A stretch of 64,000 nt of DNA from Nocardioides luteus (GTDB lineage: Bacteria; Actinomycetota; Actinomycetes; Propionibacteriales; Nocardioidaceae). Below are positions 30,962 through 38,125 of the stretch, piece by piece. The notes beneath the pieces were generated by a model. That model was not told where the DNA came from. It made no database searches and saw only the letters and a list, made by a program, of their open reading frames with translations. Position numbers and translations under genes: made by a program. The stretch lies in contig NZ_BMRK01000021.1 of the NCBI RefSeq assembly GCF_014648595.1, positions 1 to 64,000 of the forward strand, read 5' to 3'. The stretch's first letter is position 1, and every line of letters begins with the position of its first letter.

Positions 30962-31333
30962 TCAGCCCACCCAGAGCAGGACCACGGCGACGAGCATGAC
31001 CGCTGCGGTCAGGCCGTGGATCCCGAACGCCTTCGCTCGGCTGCCACCGTTGCCCAGCACGACGAGCATGTCGCCGAGCGGGATCAGAGCCTCGACGAGG
31101 ACGACCCAGGGCAGGGCGTCGGGCTCGAAGAAGATCATCGGCACCAGGACGAGTCCGCTGCCGATGTCGCGCACACCCTTGAGCTGCCACCAGGCCCGGG
31201 CGTCGTGGGCGGGGAGGACGGGTAGGCCGAATCCGGTCGCGTTGGGCTCGTTCTTCAGCAAGTACATCGTTCCGATGTAGATGATCCCGACGCAGACGAT
31301 CCAGACGAGGACGAGACCGATGGTGTGCAGCAT
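30962..31333 (-). CDS. DUF4267 family small membrane protein
   Basis: 123 residues with four likely membrane helices (TIGLVLVWIVCVGIIYIGTM, GSGLVLVPMIFF, WVVLVEALIPLGDML, LTAAVMLVAVVLLWVG). The pattern LKGVRDIGSGLVL is characteristic of DUF4267. The ATG at 31333 has AGGAG upstream. It is divergent from a TetR gene, and three near-identical palindromes lie between them, so it is very probably the target of that regulator. Confidence 0.8.
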   Translation of the reverse strand: MLHTIGLVLVWIVCVGIIYIGTMYLLKNEPNATGFGLPVLPAHDARAWWQLKGVRDIGSGLVLVPMIFFEPDALPWVVLVEALIPLGDMLVVLGNGGSRAKAFGIHGLTAAVMLVAVVLLWVG

Positions 31334-31347
31334 GTCGATGCTCCTGA

Positions 31348-31413
31348 GTTAGCAATGCTAGATTTTCTAGCAATGCTAGACCGTGTCTGGTCAATCCGTC
31401 TAGCAGTGCTAGA
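31348..31413. promoter_or_regulatory. Three TetR operator sites between DUF4267 and tetR
   Basis: The 15-bp palindrome TCTAGCA-N-TGCTAGA occurs at 31366-31380 (perfect) and 31399-31413 (perfect, central G). A third copy at 31348-31362 has one changed half-site base. They fill the region between the divergent starts (31333 and 31422), the usual position of autorepressor binding sites. Start-to-start spacing is 18 and 33 bases. Confidence 0.85.
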
Positions 31414-31421
31414 TTCGAGAT

Positions 31422-31997
31422 GTGGTGAACCAGCAGCGGCAGGCTCAGGACCGGACCGAACGCGCCCGGAAGATCGTGCGCACCGCCCGCCGGATGGCCG
31501 AGGCCGACGGCTGGGAGGCGGTCACCGTGCGTCGGCTGGCGGACGCGATCGAATACAGCCAGCCGGTCCTCTACGGTCACTTTCCCGACGGCAAGGCCGG
31601 CATCGCGGCCGCCGTCGCGCTCGAGGGGTTCGACGAGCTGGGTGAGCGCATCCGCAGCGGTCGCGGGCGCGCCCGGGCGCCACGCGAGGTGATGAACCGG
31701 CTGGCCACGGCCTACCTCGACTTCGCGGAGGAGTGGCCCGCGACGTACGGGCTGATGTTCGATGCGCCGACCACCCTGGCCTTCGCGGTCGAGGAGACGC
31801 CCGCCCCGATGAAGCAGGCGTTCGAGGAGATCGTGACGTCCGTCTCCGCGCTGCCTGTCGAGGGTCCGGCTCCGACGGTCGCGGAGGTCGTCTGGAGCGC
31901 CCTGCACGGGCAGGCGACCCTCGCCCGGAACCAGCGGCTCCTCCCTGAGCAGAAGGCCGCCCGGCTGCGCGTGCTCGTCGACCTGCTCACCACCTGA
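31422..31997 (+). CDS. TetR/AcrR family transcriptional regulator
   Basis: 191 residues. The N-terminal helix-turn-helix is clear: ARKIVRTARRMAEADGW, then VTVRRLADAIEYSQPVLYGH. A ligand-binding C-terminal domain follows (TetR_C type, with an AYLDFAEEWPATYGLMF stretch). The start may be the GTG at 31422 or the next codon at 31425. Three palindromic sites directly upstream suggest it represses itself and the DUF4267 membrane protein. Inducer unknown. Confidence 0.88.
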   Translation: MVNQQRQAQDRTERARKIVRTARRMAEADGWEAVTVRRLADAIEYSQPVLYGHFPDGKAGIAAAVALEGFDELGERIRSGRGRARAPREVMNRLATAYLDFAEEWPATYGLMFDAPTTLAFAVEETPAPMKQAFEEIVTSVSALPVEGPAPTVAEVVWSALHGQATLARNQRLLPEQKAARLRVLVDLLTT

Positions 31998-32048
31998 GCC
32001 CACCGCGGCGATGGGCGTCGGCGTACTGCTCGCGCCTAGACTGAGACG

Positions 32049-32135
32049 GTGAACCCGCGTTATCGCCGAATGATCATTCCCGGTGCGCTGGTCGCCCTTC
32101 TGCTGGTGGTCGTCATTGCCGGGGTGCTGAGTTGA
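32049..32135 (+). CDS. Small single-helix membrane peptide (28 residues)
   Basis: A 28-codon frame from GTG 32049 encodes MNPRYRRMIIPGALVALLLV followed by VVIAGVLS: a basic head and one transmembrane helix. Its TGA overlaps the TTG start of the methyltransferase gene (TTGA), so translation is coupled. The basic-then-hydrophobic design and coupling argue for a real small gene; function unknown. Confidence 0.6.
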   Translation: MNPRYRRMIIPGALVALLLVVVIAGVLS

Positions 32136-33340
32136 GCAGGGAGTCCGAACCGCTGCTGCGAGCGCTGAACCGGATGCGGTCGGTGATCCTCGACCCCGAA
32201 CAGCTGGTGAAGGCGGTCGCGTCCGGCAAGCAGCGAGGCACCACGCCGAAGTGGCGTCGCGCCGAGCTCCGCTATGTCGACCTGAAGGCCGGGCGGCATC
32301 TGCAGATCACGACGTACGACGCGACCCAGGCGTTCACGGCGAACCATCCTGTAGGAGATAGTTCGGCACTGGACGATCTGCTCGACGAACCGTTCGCCAA
32401 CTGGATCCTCACGACCGCGACCGAGCAGACCCAGATCCAGGCGAAGACGCCGACCACGGCTCTCGTCTCGACCACGGAGCTCACCGCACCGGTCGAGGCC
32501 GAGCGCGGGCACGACCAGGCCAAGGAGCGACTGCTGCCGGAGTCCGACCCGGTCTTCCGGGTGCTCGGGCTCTCCGACAGGGACGGCAAGCTGAAGCCGT
32601 CGCGCCAAGCGAAGTACCGCCAGGTCGAGGAGTTCCTGCGTCAGCTCGACGCCGCCCTCGGCGATGCGATGAAGTCGGGGAAGGTCCGCCGCCCGACCGC
32701 CGAGGACCCGCTGCGGATCATCGACCTCGGTGCCGGCAACGGCTACCTGACCTTCGCCGCCCAGCGCTACCTGACCGAGGTCCGCGAGCTCCCCGTCGTC
32801 GTCACCGGCGTCGACGTCAAGGAGCAGTCGCGCGAGCACAACTCGAAGATCGCCGCCGAGCTCGGAGTGAACGCGGAGTTCGTCGCCGGGACGATCGAGG
32901 GCGTGCAGCTCGCCGAGCAGCCCGATGTGGTGCTCGCCCTCCACGCCTGCGACACCGCCACCGACGACGCGCTGGCTCGCGCGGTCGAGTGGGAGGCGCC
33001 GCTGATCCTGGCCGCGCCGTGCTGCCACCACGACATCGCCGCTCAGCTGCGCAAGGCCCCGACGCCTGCGCCCTACTCGATGCTCACCCGCCACGGCATC
33101 CTCCGTGAGCGCTTCGCCGACACTCTGACCGACGCCCTGCGCGCCTCCCTGCTGCGGCTGGCGGGCTACCGCGTCGAGGTGGTGCAGTTCGTGGAGAGCC
33201 AGCACACCCCGCGCAACACCATGCTCCGTGCGATCCGCACCGGCTCGCCGGTCAAGGGTGGCTCGGTGAAGAAGGAGTACGACGAGCTCGTGGCCGAGTG
33301 GGGCGTACGTCCGAAGCTCGGCGAGCTGCTCGCCAAGTGA
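32132..33340 (+). CDS. SAM-dependent methyltransferase
   Basis: 402 residues. The C-terminal half holds a class I methyltransferase fold with motif I LRIIDLGAGNGYLTFAA (~190-207) and VVTGVDVKEQSREHN as the acidic-loop strand. A segment LILAAPCCHHDIAAQL resembles motif IV of methyltransferase-25 like enzymes. The N-terminal ~120 residues are a separate uncharacterised domain (LKAGRHLQITTYDATQAF). Substrate unknown. The TTG start overlaps the small membrane gene, and the stop overlaps the next secreted protein gene (TGATG). Confidence 0.8.
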   Translation: MSRESEPLLRALNRMRSVILDPEQLVKAVASGKQRGTTPKWRRAELRYVDLKAGRHLQITTYDATQAFTANHPVGDSSALDDLLDEPFANWILTTATEQTQIQAKTPTTALVSTTELTAPVEAERGHDQAKERLLPESDPVFRVLGLSDRDGKLKPSRQAKYRQVEEFLRQLDAALGDAMKSGKVRRPTAEDPLRIIDLGAGNGYLTFAAQRYLTEVRELPVVVTGVDVKEQSREHNSKIAAELGVNAEFVAGTIEGVQLAEQPDVVLALHACDTATDDALARAVEWEAPLILAAPCCHHDIAAQLRKAPTPAPYSMLTRHGILRERFADTLTDALRASLLRLAGYRVEVVQFVESQHTPRNTMLRAIRTGSPVKGGSVKKEYDELVAEWGVRPKLGELLAK

Positions 33341-34314
33341 TGAGGGCGGTCACCGCCGCTGCGGGCGCGCTCGGGCTGGTGCTGCTCACCGCCGTTCCTG
33401 CCCACGCCGGCGACGACGTGCTCTTCGCCTTCACCGATCCGGCGATCAGCGAGGCGAGCGGGCTGACCCCGCTCGGCAAGGGGCTGTACGCCACCACCAA
33501 CGACTCCGGCGACAGCGGCCGCGTCTTCACCGTCGACTCCCGCGGCGAGACGGTCGGGGTCACCCACTGGGCCGACGATCCGGTCGACGTCGAAGGGCTC
33601 GCGCCCGCGGGACGCCACCACGTCTGGGTCGGCGACATCGGTGACAACAACAGCGTCTGGGAATCGATCCGGATCGCGAAGGTGCGGGTCGGCCGGGGCG
33701 AACGCACGGTCACGCCGACCGTCTACGAGCTCGTCTACCCCGACGGTCCTCACAACGCCGAGTCACTGCTCGCCCACCCCGACGGCCGCGTCTACATCGC
33801 CACCAAGGACTGGGGCGGCGGCCGTCTCTACGCCGTCCCGAAGCGCCTCGACCCCGACCGTCCCAACCGGCTGAAGGAGGTCGCCCCGGTCATCCCGCTG
33901 GCCACCGACGGCGCCTTCTTCCCCGATGGCAAGCACGTCGTCGTACGCGGCTACTACTCCGCCACCATCTACGACTGGCCCTCCATGGACCGCGTCGGCT
34001 CCTTCCGCACCCCCGACCAGGAGCAGGGCGAGGCCATCGGTGTCACCCCGAAGGGCGAGGTCGTGGTGACCAGCGAGGGCATCCAAGCCGAGGTCATCCG
34101 CGTCGACCCAGAGCTCATCCGAGAAGTCATCGGCGAGCCCTCCGCGACCGCTGCCCCGACCCCAGGTGCGGAGCCATCGCCGGCCGACGGGAACGAGTCG
34201 ACGAGTGACGACAAGTCATCAGGTGACGAGGACGCCGACGGCCGTTCAGCCGGCCCGATCGCCCTGGTCGCGCTCGCCGTGGCTGCGTACTTCATCTTCC
34301 GCAAACGCTCCTGA
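33340..34314 (+). CDS. Secreted, membrane-anchored beta-propeller-like protein
   Basis: 324 residues. A signal peptide is present (AAAGALGLVLLTAVPAHAGD, cleavage after AHA). The middle is a repeat-rich all-beta region with propeller-like blades (GLYATTNDSGDSGRVFTVD, HVWVGDIGDNNSVWE, AHPDGRVYIATKDWGGGRLY). A Pro/Ser/Asp/Glu-rich stalk follows, then a C-terminal helix and basic tail (ALVALAVAAYFIFRKRS). No LPXTG motif is seen, so it is likely anchored by the C-terminal helix. Function unknown. It is coupled to the methyltransferase (ATG at 33340). The 23-bp repeat array begins on the base after its stop. Confidence 0.75.
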   Translation: MRAVTAAAGALGLVLLTAVPAHAGDDVLFAFTDPAISEASGLTPLGKGLYATTNDSGDSGRVFTVDSRGETVGVTHWADDPVDVEGLAPAGRHHVWVGDIGDNNSVWESIRIAKVRVGRGERTVTPTVYELVYPDGPHNAESLLAHPDGRVYIATKDWGGGRLYAVPKRLDPDRPNRLKEVAPVIPLATDGAFFPDGKHVVVRGYYSATIYDWPSMDRVGSFRTPDQEQGEAIGVTPKGEVVVTSEGIQAEVIRVDPELIREVIGEPSATAAPTPGAEPSPADGNESTSDDKSSGDEDADGRSAGPIALVALAVAAYFIFRKRS

Positions 34315-34591
34315 CGCCCACTCGGCGCATCTGCCCCGCTCTGAGGCGCCGAGTCGGCGCATCTGCCCCGCTCTGAGGCGCCGAGTCGGCGTGTTTGCCT
34401 CACCACTCGGGGCAGTTGCGCCGACTCGACGCGGAATTCTGGGGCAGTTGCGCCGACTCGGCGACAAAATCTGGGACAGATGCGCCGACTCGGCGTCCGT
34501 ACGTGGGGCAGATGCGCCGACTCGCCGTCCGGATGTGGGGCAGATGCGCCGACTCGGCGATCAGGGCTGGGGCAGTTGCGCCGGGTCGCGG
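34315..34591. repeat. 23-bp repeat array with exact 9-bp spacers (3 inverted + 6 direct copies)
   Basis: The unit is GGGGCAGATG or GGGGCAGTTG followed by CGCCGACTCGGCG. Three copies in reverse orientation lie at 34315-34337, 34347-34369 and 34379-34401. Then, after 7 bases, six forward copies lie at 34409, 34441, 34473, 34505, 34537 and 34569 (each 23 bases). Every spacer within a block is 9 bases. The two reverse spacers are identical (GCTCTGAGG); the forward spacers differ. The CGCCGA-C-TCGGCG part is itself a near-palindrome. The array fills the gap between two convergent stop codons (34314 and 34593) almost exactly. The 32-base period is not a multiple of three, so it is not protein-coding. 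Confidence 0.95.
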
Positions 34592-34592
34592 G

Positions 34593-35708
34593 TCAGAGGT
34601 GGTCGACGACCCAGTCGATGCAGGTGGTGAGGGCTTCGACGTCGGCGGGGTCTACGGAGGGGTACATGGCGATGCGGAGCTGGTTGGTGCCGACGCCGCG
34701 GTAGGCGTCGAGGTCGACGATGCCGTTGGCGGTGAGGACGCGGCGGAGCTCGTCCTTGTCGATGGCGGCGTCGAGCTCGACGGTGCCGACGACGAGGGAG
34801 CGGTGGGTGGGGTCCTCGACGAATGGGCGTACGTAGGACGCTTTTTCCGCCCAGGCGTAGAGCGCGTCGGAGGAGGCGGTGGTGCGGGCGACCATCGCGT
34901 CGAGGCCGCCGGAGGAGTTCATCCAGTCGAGCTGTTCGGCCATCAGGAAGAGCGTGGAGACCGACGGGGTGTTGACGGTCTGGCTGGCCCGCGACTGCTT
35001 GATCGCCTCGGTCAGCGAGAAGAACAACGGGATGTGGCGCCCGCTCGCCGCGATCTCCTCGGCGCGCGCGATCGCGGCGGGGGAGAGCAGCGCGAGCCAC
35101 AGGCCGCCGTCGGAGGCGAAGGACTTCTGCGGGGCGAAGTAGTAGACGTCGCTCTGGGTGACGTCGAGCGGCAGCCCACCGGCGGCCGAGGTCGCGTCGA
35201 CGAGCGTGAGCTGGTCTGCGCCGGCACCGGAAGGCCGTGCGACCGGCGCCATCACGCCGGTGGAGGTCTCGTTGTGGGTCCACGCGTAGACGTCGACATC
35301 GTCCTCAGCGGCGGGCACGGCCAGCCCACCCGGGTCGGCCGAGATCACCGCCGGGTCGGCCAGCCACGGTGCCGCCTTGGTGGCGGAGAGGAACTTCTTG
35401 CCGAAGGCCCCGAAGACGGCGTGCTGGCTGCGCTCGCGCACCAGGGCGTACGTCGCCAGGTCGAAGAACGCGACCGAGCCACCGTTGCCGATGACGACCT
35501 CGTAGCCGTCGGGCAGCGAGTAGAGGTCGGCCAGCCCGGTCTGGACGCGGCGGACGAGATCCTTCACCGGCTGCTGACGGTGGGAGGTGCCCATCACCGA
35601 CACCCCGCTCGCCGCGAGCGCCTCCAGCCGTCCGGCGGGCACCTTGGACGGCCCGGACCCGAAACGTCCGTCAGCGGGCAGGAGGTCAGCGGGGATCTGC
35701 AGCGTCAT
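34593..35708 (-). CDS. serC: Phosphoserine transaminase
   Basis: 371 residues, the length of actinobacterial SerC. It catalyses transfer of an amino group from glutamate to 3-phosphohydroxypyruvate in serine biosynthesis and also acts in de novo PLP synthesis. Visible features: FGSGPSKVPAGRLEAL and MGTSHRQQPVK at the N-terminus, the PLP-lysine segment YYFAPQKSFASDGG (Lys ~200), and VNTPSVSTLFLMAEQLDWM. The ATG at 35708 has a GGGG ribosome site. PLP-enzyme genes serC and pdxH lie close together here, separated by a GNAT and citrate synthase. Confidence 0.95.
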   Translation of the reverse strand: MTLQIPADLLPADGRFGSGPSKVPAGRLEALAASGVSVMGTSHRQQPVKDLVRRVQTGLADLYSLPDGYEVVIGNGGSVAFFDLATYALVRERSQHAVFGAFGKKFLSATKAAPWLADPAVISADPGGLAVPAAEDDVDVYAWTHNETSTGVMAPVARPSGAGADQLTLVDATSAAGGLPLDVTQSDVYYFAPQKSFASDGGLWLALLSPAAIARAEEIAASGRHIPLFFSLTEAIKQSRASQTVNTPSVSTLFLMAEQLDWMNSSGGLDAMVARTTASSDALYAWAEKASYVRPFVEDPTHRSLVVGTVELDAAIDKDELRRVLTANGIVDLDAYRGVGTNQLRIAMYPSVDPADVEALTTCIDWVVDHL

Positions 35709-35751
35709 GACCCCATTCTCGCAAGAGCCGGGCATCGTCCAGAATATCGAC

Positions 35752-36231
35752 GTGTCAGTTGAGATTCGTCGGGTCGGCTACGACCACCCGGATGCGCAGA
35801 AGCTGGTCGACCGGGTGCAGGAGTTCTACGTCGAGCGCTACGGCGAGCCCGACACCGACCCGACCGACCCGGAGATGTTCGAGCCGCCCGCGGGTGCGTA
35901 CTTCCTGGCCTATCTCGACGACGTCCCGGTCGCCTCCGGCGCCTGGCGCCGCTCCGGCGAACCGGCTCTCGGCACCGAGGTGACCGCCGAGATCAAGCGG
36001 ATGTACGTCGTCCCGGAGGCTCAAGGGCAGGGGCTCGCCAAGCGGATGCTCGCCCACGTCGAGGCCTCGGCCCGCAGCGCCGGTTTCGAGGGCCTCGTGC
36101 TCACCACCGGCGACCTCCAGCACGAGGCGATCGGCCTCTACCGCGCCCACGGCTACGTCGAGGTCGAGCCGTTCGGCTACTACAAGGACGACGAGCTCGT
36201 CGTCTGCATGGCCAAGCGCCTCGATCACTGA
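35752..36231 (+). CDS. GNAT family N-acetyltransferase
   Basis: 159 residues from the GTG at 35752. The acetyl-CoA binding motif A is present (IKRMYVVPEAQGQGLAKRML, near residues 82-101), with the preceding beta strand YFLAYLDDVPVASGAW and the motif B region LTTGDLQHEAIGLYRAHGY. Substrate unknown. There is no clear ribosome site; AATAT lies about 6-10 bases upstream of the GTG, so the message may be leaderless, which is common in actinobacteria. It is divergent from serC and probably shares its control region. Confidence 0.85.
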   Translation: MSVEIRRVGYDHPDAQKLVDRVQEFYVERYGEPDTDPTDPEMFEPPAGAYFLAYLDDVPVASGAWRRSGEPALGTEVTAEIKRMYVVPEAQGQGLAKRMLAHVEASARSAGFEGLVLTTGDLQHEAIGLYRAHGYVEVEPFGYYKDDELVVCMAKRLDH

Positions 36232-36254
36232 CCCTCAGGCGACCTGAAGACGAC

Positions 36255-36289
36255 CAGGGGCCGACCGGCGCGCTGCCGGTCGGCCCCTG
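36255..36289. terminator. Bidirectional hairpin terminator between GNAT and citrate synthase
   Basis: CAGGGGCCGACCGGC (36255-36269) and GCCGGTCGGCCCCTG (36275-36289) form a perfect 15-bp stem with a 5-base loop. It lies between two convergent genes. Confidence 0.85.
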
Positions 36290-36303
36290 ACGTCGAGAGG
36301 GTC

Positions 36304-37407
36304 CTACTTCGCCCAGTCGGCGTTCCAGCCCTCGACCGCGTCGGCGGGACGCGGCTCGGGGCCGGTGTAGACGGCGCTCGGGCGGATCAGGCGACCGGTC
36401 TTCTTCTGCTCCAGGATGTGGGCCGACCAGCCACCCGTGCGGGCGCAGGTGAACATCGAGGTGAACATGTTGGCCGGGATCTCGGCGAAGTCGAGGACGA
36501 TCGCGGCCCAGAATTCGACGTTGGTCTCCAGGACGCGGTCGGGGCGACGGGCGCGCAGCTCCTCGAGGGCAGCCTTCTCCAGGGCCTCGGCGACCTCGTA
36601 GCGGGGTGCGTTGAGCTCGCGGGCGGTGCGGCGCAGGACGCGCGCACGCGGGTCCTCGGCCCGGTAGACGCGGTGGCCGAAGCCCATCAGCCGCTCGCCG
36701 GAGTCGAGGAGACCCTTGACGTAGGCCGACGCGTCGCCGGACTTCTCGACGTCCTCGATCATGCCGAGCACGCGCGAGGGGGCGCCGCCGTGGAGCGGGC
36801 CGCTCATCGCGCCGATGGCGCCGGAGAACGCCGCGGCCACGTCCGCGCCGGTCGAGGTGATCACCCGGGCGGTGAAGGTGGAGGCGTTCATGCCGTGCTC
36901 GGCGGCCGAGGACCAGTAGGCGTCGATGGCGTGGGCGTGGGCCGGGTCGGCCTCGCCCCGCCAGCGGATCAGGAACTTCTCGGCGAGCGTCTTGCCGTTG
37001 TCGACCTCGCGCTGCGGCACCACCGGCAGGTGGATCGAGCGGGCCGACTGGCCGGCGTACGAGAGGACCATCACGGCGACCCGGGCGAGGTCGGCGCGGG
37101 CCTGCTCGTCGGAGATGTCGTAGGTCTGCCCGAAGCCGAAGGCCGGCGCGAGCATGGGGATGGCGGCCTGCACGTCGACGCGCACGTCACCGGTGTGGAC
37201 CGGCAGGTTGTAGGCCTCGGCGGGCGGCAGCCCCGGGCCGTACGAGCCGTCGATCAGCAGTCCCCAGACGTTCTCGAAGGGCACCCGCCCGACGATGTCT
37301 TCGATGTCGACCCCGCGGTAGCGGAGGGCCGAACCCTCTTTGTCGGGCTCCGCGATCTGGGTCTCGAAAGCCACGACGCCTTCGAGACCGTGCTGTACCT
37401 GGCTCAC
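36304..37407 (-). CDS. citA: Citrate synthase (CitA / citrate synthase 2 type)
   Basis: 367 residues. Catalytic and substrate residues of the family are visible: HGMNASTFTARVITS, GPLHGGAPSRVLGMI and GFGHRVYRAEDPRA. It condenses oxaloacetate with acetyl-CoA (or propionyl-CoA in methylcitrate synthases). The length and N-terminal GLEGVVAFETQIAEPDKEG fit the actinobacterial CitA group, which is distinct from the main GltA. The GTG at 37407 has GGAGAAGG upstream. It is divergent from pdxH. Confidence 0.9.
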   Translation of the reverse strand: MSQVQHGLEGVVAFETQIAEPDKEGSALRYRGVDIEDIVGRVPFENVWGLLIDGSYGPGLPPAEAYNLPVHTGDVRVDVQAAIPMLAPAFGFGQTYDISDEQARADLARVAVMVLSYAGQSARSIHLPVVPQREVDNGKTLAEKFLIRWRGEADPAHAHAIDAYWSSAAEHGMNASTFTARVITSTGADVAAAFSGAIGAMSGPLHGGAPSRVLGMIEDVEKSGDASAYVKGLLDSGERLMGFGHRVYRAEDPRARVLRRTARELNAPRYEVAEALEKAALEELRARRPDRVLETNVEFWAAIVLDFAEIPANMFTSMFTCARTGGWSAHILEQKKTGRLIRPSAVYTGPEPRPADAVEGWNADWAK

Positions 37408-37477
37408 TTGCCTTCTCCAATTCTCCTAGTGTCGTTCCGCATTCTGCCCCACGCGCCCAGAAGATAGGCTCGACGGC

Positions 37478-38125
37478 ATGGATCTGGCGGCTGAGCTGGC
37501 GGCAGCAAGAGAGAACTACACCCGCAGCGGGCTGCACGAGGACGACCTCGCGAGCGACCCGTTCCTGATGTTCGAGAGGTGGTACGCGGAGGCCCGTGAC
37601 GCGGGCATCGTCGAGCCCAACGCGATGGTGGTCTCCACCGTCTCGGCCGACGGTGCGCCCTCCTCGCGCACCGTCCTGCTGAAGGGTTTCTCGACCGAGG
37701 GCTTCACCTTCTTCACCAACACCGCATCCCGCAAGGGCTCCGACCTCGGCGCCAACCCGCGCTGCGCGGTGCTCTTCCCGTGGCACCCCCTGGAGCGGCA
37801 GGTACGCATCGACGGGCTCGCCCACGAGCTCTCCCGCGCCGACGTGGAGGCCTACTTCGCCCAGCGCCCGCGCGGCTCCCAGCTCGGCGCGCACGCCTCC
37901 CACCAGAGCAGTGTCGTCTCCGGGCGGGAGGAGCTCGAGGAGGCGTACGCGCGGGTGGAGGCGGAGTTCGAGGGGAAGCCGGTGCCGGTGCCCGAGGAGT
38001 GGGGCGGCTACCGGGTCGAGCCGAGGACCGTGGAGTTCTGGCAGGGGCGGCCCGGCCGGATGCACGACCGGCTCGTCTACCGCCGCGAGGACGACGGCTG
38101 GCGGACGGAGAGGCTCGCCCCGTGA
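37478..38125 (+). CDS. pdxH: Pyridoxamine 5'-phosphate oxidase
   Basis: 215 residues. It oxidises pyridoxine/pyridoxamine 5'-phosphate to PLP using FMN. Signature pieces: NAMVVSTVSADGAPSSRTVL (FMN/PLP binding), FTNTASRKGSDLGANP, FPWHPLERQVRIDG, and the C-terminal WQGRPGRMHDRLVYRRED with ERLAP at the end. Start ATG at 37478. The stop overlaps the GTG start of the beta-galactosidase gene (GTGA). Confidence 0.95.
   Translation: MDLAAELAAARENYTRSGLHEDDLASDPFLMFERWYAEARDAGIVEPNAMVVSTVSADGAPSSRTVLLKGFSTEGFTFFTNTASRKGSDLGANPRCAVLFPWHPLERQVRIDGLAHELSRADVEAYFAQRPRGSQLGAHASHQSSVVSGREELEEAYARVEAEFEGKPVPVPEEWGGYRVEPRTVEFWQGRPGRMHDRLVYRREDDGWRTERLAP

Noticed and set aside
34315-34591. CRISPR array
   Set aside because: Spacers are 9 bases, repeats are inverted in part, and no cas genes are near.
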